Below are positions 25,151-34,776 of a stretch of 64,000 bases of DNA, piece by piece. Under the pieces are notes generated by a model. The model was not told where the DNA came from and made no database searches. It worked only from the letters and a program-made list of their open reading frames with translations. Each line of letters starts with the position of its first letter. Within the stretch, counting starts at the first letter, position 1. This stretch comes from Chrysomallon squamiferum (lineage: Eukaryota > Mollusca > Gastropoda > Neomphalida > Peltospiridae), in contig CM022670.1 in the NCBI GenBank assembly GCA_012295275.1, positions 42,321,474 to 42,385,473 on the forward strand. Direction: 5' to 3'. The position numbers and the translations under genes were made by a program.

Positions 25151-26035
25151 TAAATGAATGTTAGCAAAATGATTGAACAAGTAAAGGCGTCTACAATTAT
25201 AACCAGTCTTATAAAATGATTTTTGTTTTATTTTTATTTTATTTATTTATTTTTATTTTTTCTGGTTTGATTTCTATTCAGCTTTTGCTATTTACATAAT
25301 TAAGGTGTAAGGTACATTTAAGCTAATTAATGCAACTAATTAATTCATTAAAATTTAGGTATGTTATCAACATGCTTAAAAATACTTAAAGCTTCTTTTT
25401 GATATACAATACATGTATTGGTTTGAATCTATATAAGATATTCAGTATTTATGTAACCAAACTGAGGAAAGCAATCACAGCTTCTCCATAAATTCTGATG
25501 GAAAAATACGGGCAAATTGTATTTAGATAAAAATTCGTAATTTTTGTCATAACAACGCTACCAAAGATATCGTTTTAATCTACTTTATTTATTTATTTTT
25601 TATTTTTTTTGCTGTTTCTAATAATATATAATTTTATAGAAAAATGTTATTTTTGAAAATTTGTCACGTATCTCAAATTTAGATTAATTAATTACTTTAT
25701 TTATAGAACATAAATATTATCGTCAAGAAAGAATATAACATAAAAAATAAAAACACCAACGACAAAACGATAACTGATAATTCTAGTGATAGTTAATTAT
25801 ATCTAAAATGAAAAAAAGAAAGAAGTAAGGCTGGGTCTGTATGCGTGGGTACTTTCACAATAACAGTAACACTGATCACTGAACTTGTTACTGTTGTTCT
25901 TCTTCCTATTACTGTTTTTATTACTGTTATTGCTGTTGATGTTGTTATTGTTCTTCTTGTCATTATTATTTTTAGTGTTGTAATGATTACTTTTCTGCTT
26001 GTTATTGTTATTGTTGTTACTTTTATTTCAGAAAG

Positions 26036-26053
26036 ATGACTGATGCTGTATAA
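26036..26053 (+). other. Five-codon upstream ORF of TIR adaptor A
   Basis: The putative 5' UTR of the coding exon starts after the acceptor TTTATTTCAG. It holds a mini-ORF (ATG ACT GAT GCT GTA TAA) ending 11 bases before the main ATG. Adaptor B has the same string at the matching place. It could damp translation, but this is inference. Confidence 0.35.
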
Positions 26054-26064
26054 ATAAGTGTATA

Positions 26065-26911
26065 ATGGGTGTTATTTTTTCCTGGTTCGGACGACATTCA
26101 GAAGAAAGAGCAGATCCTGAAGGTTCCTCGGAAAAACATCTTTATAAAAACACTCGTGAATCTAGCGTTGATCGCGAGGATATTCCAGTAACACAACCGT
26201 CCCGCAATCAAAGAATCAGCCATGAAGATGAAGATTCTGACGAGGGTGATACCTCTATGCCTAGTTATGACAGTCAAGGAGTACCAGCAGACGACACTGC
26301 AGAACCTGAGTATAGAATGTACAATCAACAAAATGATGAAGGTATAAACTGTTTTTTGAATGTCATGTATTTGTATGTGTGTAATGTGTATATTTGATGT
26401 ATATATGTGTGTACGCGAGTACATCTGTCTGTGTGTATATTATTATTTATTTTTTCCAGGACAGTACCATGTAGCAATCGTTTGTCATGATCGTTATATG
26501 AAGCAGGCTGGTACACTCAAAGATCGACTTCAGACATTATTTCACGGTCAACGAAATCTCAGAATCGGTTTGTCCAGCGAGATAGGTAGCGCTGGAAAAA
26601 CCGAAATAGCCAATCTAGATACTTTGGTTCAAAATGTTCATTGCATACTCTTGTTGATCGAAGATGATTTTTTATCTGATCGTCAGTGCATGTTTGTATC
26701 CAATACAGCCATATTTTCCTCACAATTAAGCAGTTTAGTAGATAAATATGATTATGTTATACCTGTATTTACGAAAGAAAAATCCAAAATTGCTACAATG
26801 AAGCCGACGATAAAAAGCATTCAGGGAATAAACTACTACAATGAAGTCTGGACAGACGATGTGAAGGAAGTATTTCGAAGAGAGATAGAGCGATGTGTTT
26901 ACCGAGACTGA
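26065..26911 (+). CDS. TICAM/TRAM-like TIR-domain adaptor, copy A
   Basis: Exons 26065-26341 and 26460-26911 give 242 residues plus TGA. Exon 1 encodes MGVIFSWFG followed by a hydrophilic acidic linker (DEDSDEGDTSMPSYDS) with no known fold. Gly2 and Ser6 fit an N-myristoylation signal. Exon 2 encodes a single TIR domain (residues about 95-238): box-1-like YHVAIVCHDRY, LRIGLSSEIGSAGKTEIANL in the box-2 position, HCILLLIEDDFLSDRQ and YVIPVFTKEKSKI. The CILLLIEDDF and VIPVF segments most resemble TICAM1/TICAM2 (TRIF/TRAM). TRAM is likewise a small myristoylated adaptor with an acidic linker. The expected role is coupling Toll-like or other TIR receptors to signalling at membranes. No transmembrane segment, death domain or RHIM is seen. 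An AATAAA lies at 27135. TICAM-type classification rests on motif resemblance. Confidence 0.75.
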
Positions 26912-28176
26912 AGAAATATCTGAGGAAAAAACCCGTTCTCCATACACTGGAAAAAAAATTAAAATAATAATAATAATAAAAATCATTAAAAAATAAAAAT
27001 AAAAAAAGAAATATGAAAGAGATCTTGTACTTTTATGAAATATATTATTAATTTTCTGTGTAATTTCTTTGCAATTAAGCATCGTTCATGTTGGTATTTT
27101 CTAGTATGCTGTAATATGCATGCCATAAATGACAAATAAATATATATCTCTTGAAAGAAACGATTTCTGTTTCTCTTTGTTTCTTAGGTAAATACATTTG
27201 TATATATTAATATTCGTCGGAAAAACAAAAACAAAATAATAATAATTAAAAATTGATCATCGTTAACTTTGTAAAAATAATATTTGTTGCTTTAAATAAA
27301 TTGTTTTGGGACGTACAACACAATCATCGAGTATGCCAAAATGAAGTTAGGATGCTAATAAAATTACGAGCAGGCAGCAACACTGACCAGCATATTTTAG
27401 ATATATCTAAATTTGATATTGAAAGATGAGTTACTAGTGGTTCAAAGTTCCCCATTATATAACATAACCATCCAAATCTACAGAATCCATTCGTAATTTC
27501 ACATGTATTAACTCTAAGGTGCTCTCCTGTGTTACGAAAATATCAAATTTATACAGATTGTGTTTCACCTTGTATAACATTTTCCTTAGTATTTATAACA
27601 TGTCTCCATCACTATATCATTACTATTACCACTAGCAATCTCATCAGGTTCACCTCCTGACAGAGGCGTGTCAAGGGGAAAGAGCGCCAATGGCAAGTAG
27701 TGAAAGTGCACCAATATTATTTTTAATTATTATTTATTTTATTCAAATACACCTAGAGAGTATTGTAGTAGGATATAGAACGAGTTATTAATATAAAAAA
27801 ATAATAATAATACAAAATAAAAACGAGAAGAATTCAAAAGACTTTGTGAAATATAAAGCGAATTGAAAAATTAATCAGTGAGGTAAATGTTTGAAAAGGA
27901 TGAACTTATTAAGAGAAATAACTAAATCCAACCACCCTTCATTAAATAAAAGTTGTATTCAAATATGTATTTAGGCTGTATATAAGACCGTTGTTCTAAG
28001 ATTGCGTGTATTATATATAGTCATAAATATTTAGGTGAGGTAGAAACACTCCAGAGAACGTAAATTAAAGTATTAAGCCAGAGGTATCCAAACTACAAAA
28101 ATTTGTCTCCTTAGCTATCCTTCTCCGATTCATAACCACCCCCATCCCTAACAGAGCTTGTACAAACTGCAGCCTG

Positions 28177-29383
28177 CTTCTATTTTTAGAGGTGTCGGCC
28201 CGGGCAGTCGACAAATCTCTTTTGTTTAGTACCGGGACGTAGAATAATAAAAGTCCCGGGACGTAGACATATCTAACTGCTTTTTAAGTTCTGCGCTGCA
28301 GTTACGAGACGCCTTTTTTGTTAACAACGAGATGAGAACCCTGAAGTAGAATATTATGTGATTACTGTCCTGGGTAGAATTTGTAATTAGGCTTCCATTA
28401 ACTGAGTAGGTACCTAAGTGTTTTTGTTTATTATTTATTTGTTCTTATTATGCTCAAAAATGTACCTGTTTCTTTCTCTTATACTGAGCAGGCGCTCATA
28501 CATTGGTTCTTTTCCCGGTTTAATCTATATAAAGTTCTATATCAAAATGGAAAACTATTTCACGTTTAACATTATGGCAGCTGCACAAGTTAGAGTGACT
28601 TTTATCGACACATTAATAGGCGGACGACATTTGTGTTACAATCAGCACAAATTTCGCATAAACAGAAAGTGTGGAGAGAAAATGTGGGTTTTTTTTTATG
28701 TTTGTGTGTGTGTGTGGGTGGGTGGTATGGGTGTGTGTATGTGGGTGTGTGTATGTGTGTGTGAGAGACAATGGAGGCATTCAAGATGAATTCCATTTTG
28801 CATCAAAATGTTTATTTTATAATGATATCATATTTAAAGAAATATTTGTATACAAGACCATCTACTTTTAACATAATCAATCTTTTGTCTTCAAAAAATA
28901 AAAAATAAAACCTTTAAGGAATCTTGATAAATATGTAATTTAATTTGTAACTACATATATAAAACAACTATATGTTAATATTTTTATTATCTTAATTCTT
29001 ACGTTTAATTTTTTTTATTCCTGTGTTTGTATACAGTAACCTATTACACAACTGTTTCTGTTTTATAACTGTATTCTTGTCTGTCTTGTGTTTATAGTCA
29101 TGTTGACTTTGGCAAATAAATAAACTGAACAGAAACTGAACAGAAATAGTAGAAATAGTAGCAATAGCTGCGGTACAGTATCATCTCGTTCTTACTTTTT
29201 CACTGCGCAAACCGTCAACCAGGTAAAATGGCAATTAAAATTCCAGGGACATCGACAGATCCTCACTGGTACATTTCAGCTTGTCCCGATAAGTAGACAC
29301 AATTTTAAGATCATCTACAGAAGTTGTCGACTTCGCGGGCCATAACCTTTTTAGATGGCACGATAAGCAGCTCCGCCCATAAA
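28177..29383. mobile_element. 1.2-kb insertion in unit B with subterminal inverted repeats
   Basis: This sequence is absent from unit A. CCTG flanks it on both sides. Near the left end, GGCCCGGGCAGTCGACAA is mirrored near the right end (on the minus strand GGCCCGCGAAGTCGACAA), suggesting a DNA element with subterminal inverted repeats. The interior has a GT-rich stretch (28690-28765) and a LINE/SINE-like tail string TTTGGCAAATAAATAAACTG at 29110. The family is unknown and there is no transposase. Confidence 0.45.
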
Positions 29384-30339
29384 CCTGAAGTTACAGAATT
29401 CGGATAAACACAGCCTGTGTGTCGTAGTATAAGACGCCATTTGTAGCTTTTAGACATTTTAAGTAATAAAACTTTGAGATATAATGAATTAGCATTTATC
29501 TAACATTTATTCGTATCAGGAGTTTAAAGAGCGGCGAATTTTCCATTGTTTGCCCTATTTGAATTAAATTTTAATATCGTATCTTGTAGTTGCATAAAAT
29601 AATTTAGTTCGATATATCTCTCAAATATCAAACAAAAGTTTGAAATAAGAATTAGTCCGTGAGATAACCTTTTTCTCTGTTATGACCCGGAAGAGTATGC
29701 ATAGTTATTACCGTCACCTTCCTTTCTAACAAACTTATATTACAACGCGAAAAATTAAACAAAAGGAAAAAAAAGGAGATGACTAACAACAAACACAACA
29801 AACAATATCTGGTGAGTTGTCGTTTCAATTGTAAATCGTTAAGTACACCGGGTAATGAACGTATTGAAATTTAGGTAAAAAATATTGTATCATTCAATTG
29901 TCACACTTATTCTTTACTTTAAAGTAGGTTATTACCTTGAAAATATACCTTTTAAAAAATGATTGCCGTTTGACTAAGCTAAGCTTATTCGGGACTTTAA
30001 ATCATATACAAGTTATAAATTACAAATTTCTCTTCTAGTCAGCCAAATTTTATACAAATATTTTGAGTAGCAGGTACATAATTGTGGGTACCAAAACGTG
30101 GGGTGTTTTCCGCCAATATGGCGGCCTTAGTGATTGCTGTTGCTGTCGATGTCTGAAAAGTTCGATGTTTCCTTTATTTTGTTTGACTTAGAAATTATGA
30201 GGCAAAACAATTCCATCATGAGGTGTTGATTACAAAGACGGTTCTTAGCAAGTTAATCTTTTACGATTTTTTTTGTTCTAATTAATTCATTCATAAGAAT
30301 TAACGCAAATTAATTAACTGATAAAATAATAATAATGAT

Positions 30340-30372
<33 letters not shown>

Positions 30373-30395
30373 AGTAATAACAATACCAATAATAA

Positions 30396-30431
<36 letters not shown>

Positions 30432-31347
30432 TAAAAATGAATATTAGCAAAATGATTGAACAAGTAAAGGCGTCTACAATTATAACCAGTCTTATAAAAT
30501 GATTTTTGTTTTATTTTTATTTTATTTATTTATTTTTATTTTTTCTGGTTTGATTTCAATTCAGCTTTTGCTATTTACATAATTAAGGTGTAAGGTACAT
30601 TTAAGCTAATTAATGCAACTAATTAATTCATTAAAATTTAGGTATGTTATCAACATGCTTAAAAATACTTAAAGCTTCTTTTTGATATATAATACATGTA
30701 TTGGTTTGAATCTATAAAAGATATTCAGTATTTATGTAACCAAACTGAGGAAAGCAATCACAGCTTCTCCATAAATTCTGATGGAAAAATACGGGCAAAT
30801 TGTATTTAGATAAAAATTCGTAATTTTTTTCATAACAACGCTACCAAAGATATCGTTTTAATCTACTTTATTTATTTATTTATTTATTTTTTTGCTGTTT
30901 CTAATAATATATAATTTTATAGAAAAATGTTATTTTTGAAAATTTGTCACGTATCTCAAATTTAGATTAATTAATTACTTTATTTATAGAACATAAATGT
31001 TATCGTCAAGAAAGAATATAACATAAAAAAAAAAAACACCAACGACAAAACGATAACTGATAATTCTAGTGATAGTTAATTATATCTAAAATGAAAAAAA
31101 GAAAGAAGTAAGGCTGGGTCTGTATGCGTGGGTACTTTCACAATAACAGTAACACTGATCACTGAACTTGTTACTGTTGTTCTTCTTCCTATTACTGTTT
31201 TTATTACTGTTATTGCTGTTGATGTTGTTATTGTTCTTCTTGTCATTATTATTTTTAGTGTTGTAATGATTACTTTTCTGCTTGTTATTGTTGTTGTTGT
31301 TACTTTTATTTCAGAAAGATGACTGATGCTGTATAAATAAGTGTAAA

Positions 31348-32277
31348 ATGGGTGTTATTTTTTCCTGGTTCGGACAACATTCAGAAGAAAGAGCAGATCC
31401 TGACGGTTCCTCGGAAAAACATCTTTATAAAAACACTCGTGAATCTAGCGTTGATCGCGAGGATATTCCAGTAACACAACCGTCCCGCAATCAAAGAATC
31501 AGCCATGAAGATGAAGATTCTGACGAGGGTGATACCTCTATGCCTAGTTATGACAGTCAAGGAGTACCAGCAGACGACACTGCAGAACCTGAGTATAGAA
31601 TGTACAATCAACAAAATGATGAAGGTATAAACTGTTTTTTGAATGTCATTTATTTGTATGTGTGTGTCTGTGTGTGTGTTGTATGTATGCATGTATGTAT
31701 CTATGTTTTATATGTTTTATATATATATGTATGTGTGTGTGTATGTATGTATGTATGTAATGTATGTACGACTGTACATCTGTCTGCGTGTGTATTATTA
31801 ATTAATTATGTTATTGTTTTTTTTAAATTGTTTTCAGGACGGTACGATGTTGCAATTGTTTGTCATTATGATTATGAGGAGAAGGCTCGTGAATTCAAAG
31901 GTCGACTTCAAACATTATTTCAGGGAAATCTCAGAATCGGGTTGTTCAGCGAGATAGCCATCGCTGGAAAAACCGAAATAGCCAATCTAGATGTATTGGT
32001 TAGTAATGTTCCTTGCATACTTTTAATGATCGAAGATAAATTTGTTTCTGATCCTCAATCGATGTTTTCATCCGATACAGCCATATCTGCCTCAGCATTC
32101 TTGGATTTAATACCGAGGAAAGATTATGTTATACCTGTATTTACGAAAGAAAAATCAAAGATTGCTGGAATTACGCCAGCGATAGCCAACTTGAAGGGAA
32201 TCAACTACTACGATGAAGACTGGAGTGAAGTGGTGAAGAATACATTTCAAAGAGAGATAAACCGGTGTGTTAACTAA
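31348..32277 (+). CDS. TICAM/TRAM-like TIR-domain adaptor, copy B
   Basis: Exons 31348-31624 and 31838-32277 give 238 residues plus TAA. The exon 1 protein differs from copy A at only two of 92 residues (R10Q, E19D), and has the same MGVIFSWFG myristoylation-type start and acidic linker. The TIR exon keeps the framework (YDVAIVCHYDY, LRIGLFSEIAIAGKTEIANL, CILLMIEDKFVSD, DYVIPVFTKEKSKIAG, KGINYYDEDW) but differs from copy A at roughly 35-40% of positions. It lacks two residues near the start of the domain and ends RCVN rather than RCVYRD. The 213-bp intron is a multiple of three and free of stops, so a retained intron would give a 309-residue protein with a Val/Cys/Tyr-rich hydrophobic insert. 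AATAAA at 32518. Same strand as copy A, 4.4 kb downstream. Confidence 0.75.
   Translation: MGVIFSWFGQHSEERADPDGSSEKHLYKNTRESSVDREDIPVTQPSRNQRISHEDEDSDEGDTSMPSYDSQGVPADDTAEPEYRMYNQQNDEGINCFLNVIYLYVCVCVCVVCMHVCIYVLYVLYIYVCVCVCMYVCNVCTTVHLSACVLLINYVIVFFKLFSGRYDVAIVCHYDYEEKAREFKGRLQTLFQGNLRIGLFSEIAIAGKTEIANLDVLVSNVPCILLMIEDKFVSDPQSMFSSDTAISASAFLDLIPRKDYVIPVFTKEKSKIAGITPAIANLKGINYYDEDWSEVVKNTFQREINRCVN
31625..31837 (+). other. In-frame, stop-free intron of TIR adaptor B, rich in GT/AT microsatellite
   Basis: The intron keeps GTATAA...TTTTCAG borders shared with copy A but is expanded by GTGT and TATG runs to 213 bp (copy A intron 118 bp). It has no stop in the exon frame. The predicted retained segment is strongly hydrophobic (VCVCVCVV, YVLYIYVCVC). 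Confidence 0.6.
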
Positions 32278-32820
32278 ACTTAAAAAATTATCGCAGGAAT
32301 TATGCGATGAAAAACTCCATACAGAGGGGAAAATGGGGAAAAAAGAGAAAAGAATAAATAAATAAAAAAGTTAAAAGAAAGAAAAAGAGATTTAATAAAT
32401 AAAAAATAGATCTTTTTATGGAATATATTATTAATTATCTGTATAATTTCTTTGTAATTAAGCATCGTTCATGTTGATATTTTCTAGTATGCTGTAATAT
32501 GCATGTCATAAATAACAAATAAATATATATCTCTTGAAAGAAATGATTTCTGTTTCTCTTTGTTTCTTCGTTCAGAGAGTGAAGTTACAACTTTAAGCCT
32601 TAATCAATAAATTATTGAAGATTTGTTTAAACTTTAATAAATATCATTTAAGTTTAATCCATTTATCTGCAATTATTGGGAGAGTATACGAAAAAAAGTT
32701 GCCGAGCATTGGTAAATACATTTGTATATATTAATATTCGTCTGAAGAATAAACGAAATAATAATAATAAAAAAAATAATTATCGTTAACTAATAATAGT
32801 TGTTACTTTAAGTACACATG

Positions 32821-34776
32821 TTTTTCCTTTTCTTATTGAAAATATTACCGGCTGCCTCACTTATCTGCAGCTCAAGGGCCTATGGAATTTTATTCCGTTT
32901 ACATTTTTGTTTTGTTTCTGTTTTGTCAAGCAAACGAACGAACGAACGAACGAACAAATAAACAAACAAAATAATAATTGAAAAATTGTAATCCTGACAC
33001 TGGTTAATGAAAAAATATATATATGTTTTCTGATACTTACTTTTTTTATACAGTTTTCTTTCATCAGGTGTTTAAAAATTTATAATTCTGTACAAAAAGA
33101 AAAAAAGAAGGAAAAATGAACAAAATTAGCAGAGCAACAGCTAAAAAAAAACCAAAAAAAAAAAAAAACAAGCAAGAAACAAAAAATGCAAGCATGTATA
33201 TAACACTACATAATTATGTGCGGGTGTGCGTGCGTGCGCATGAGAAAAACGTTTAATATAAATTTTGAATTTCAGGCAAATCCAGTCAGTCGTTATGAAG
33301 AAAACAAACTGTTACATAGAGAAAGGTTTGTTTAAAGAGACAGATAAAATAGTTATATCGCAGCTGTGTTGTATCAACTTTACGCAGCGCAGTATTGTAA
33401 CATGGTTTTAGCTGTATTGCTGCAGCCATAGAAAATAAATAAATATGTAAGGATAGTTACAGAATATCAGATTTGAAGATGAAGGTGAGAATATCAAGCC
33501 AACTAATGTGTCTTTCTTTACACGAGTCTAATAAATTATAGAAAGCCCCAACCTATACTGTTTATTTTAGATCAACGTGTCTTTAGGAAATGTAGCAAGA
33601 TATATGGTATTGAGCATGCTCGCACCTCCATCTCATTAACTCGAGTTATTATTACCGTTGTTGTTGATGCTGGTCTCTTCGTTCGTTTTTTGTAGCGCTG
33701 CAGCTTTGTGAGGCTAGTTATAATAACGTTAATGGTTTATAAATTTCTATAATGTGGGAAACAATATTTGTTAAATAAAGTGCTTGCGACATTTATGTCT
33801 TAGAAACGTAATTATTTTTGGAAAATATAAAATAAAGTTGTATTTGGTTTCTTATGTTTCGGACGCTACTATTTGAAAACTTTGAAAGTTTGCGCCTCAT
33901 ATTCGAAGCTTCACTCCATTACAGTGGCCTGTTTAAAAACAACGTCAGACATCCTTACAGTCATTATATTGTAACATTTTATAAATTTTTGTCACACGTG
34001 ATTAACTAGAAAACCATTTGGAATTATATTTCCATCCTGAGTTGTCTGTATAACATCAATAGTTCTGGATATTTCTACATTTTTGCTATATATTTAATGG
34101 GATTATCTCCCTTACAAAATCTTTACGAACGGAGTAAGGAAAAAATAACTTTTATTATTATTATTTTTTCAATTTAATGGCGAATTTGGTTGGGGTTTGC
34201 TTAGTGATCTTGAATACTCCATGACTTTTTGAATGGCTAAGTAGATTTATTCTGGTGTATATCTGATTATGTTGTCTTATTGATATCTGATATCGACCTG
34301 ATGCAATGTCACGATGCTGAAAATACCACAGAGGACTGTTTAGAGTTGACGTCACGTGTAATTACTTCTCTAATTTGACAAAACTGAAAAATTAGAACTA
34401 AGTTTTTGCCACTTTTCATTGAAGTAATTAATAAACATCAGTCCGCTAAGAGAAAGTATTTTATTAATGCTATTATAATTTAATTTCACAACTGTAAATA
34501 AAATATAATAGTAGTTAAAGCAGTTTGAATAAATACTAATCGACTTGGATTTTATTTTGATTGTAACGTAAGTAAATTACTAAATAAGATTATAAAATTA
34601 TTTTATTTTTGTTTGCATCATTAACATGATTACGTTTCATCACGTAACTTTGTAACCAAAGCCAAAATAGAATTTGTTATAACATTTATAGAATTTGTTC
34701 TCAAAAGGTTCTTGTAGTACATTAATAAATTGCAGCTATTGATAATTCAGTAAAAGTCTTGCTTTTTTCAGATACC
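32821..34776. other. Intergenic region between TIR adaptor B and TBPL1
   Basis: No gene was recognised. It contains AACG tetranucleotide repeats (32934-32956), A-rich runs (33140-33170) and TBPL1 upstream sequence. The stretch 33640-34400 is richer in CpG and unique sequence and probably holds the TBPL1 promoter and noncoding first exon. Confidence 0.45.
34347..34358. promoter_or_regulatory. Overlapping full CRE and E-box upstream of TBPL1
   Basis: TGACGTCACGTG combines a palindromic CRE (TGACGTCA) with an overlapping CACGTG E-box, 419 bp before the TBPL1 start codon and upstream of its first coding-exon acceptor (34770-34771). Perfect 12-bp matches of this kind are rare in such AT-rich DNA. 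The promoter role is inferred. Confidence 0.4.

Larger units (their letters stand above)
23101..27307. repeat. Tandem segmental duplication, unit A (4.2 kb)
   Basis: Unit A begins GGGACGTACATCACATAATC and is followed directly by unit B, which begins GGGACGTACAACACAATCAT at 27308. Shared blocks are 23101-24120 with 27308-28176, 24125-26350 with 29387-31640, and 27010-27300 with 32410-32820. The strongest similarity covers the adaptor upstream region, exon 1 and the start of the intron. Each unit carries one complete TIR adaptor gene. Confidence 0.88.
27308..32820. repeat. Tandem segmental duplication, unit B (5.5 kb with insertion)
   Basis: This unit matches unit A (23101-27307) in the same order and orientation, but is interrupted at 28177-29383 by a 1.2-kb sequence absent from unit A. 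A second insert of about 130 bp lies near 32575-32705. Similarity resumes at 29384 with CCTGAAGTTAC and runs almost unchanged through exon 1 of the adaptor gene. Confidence 0.88.
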
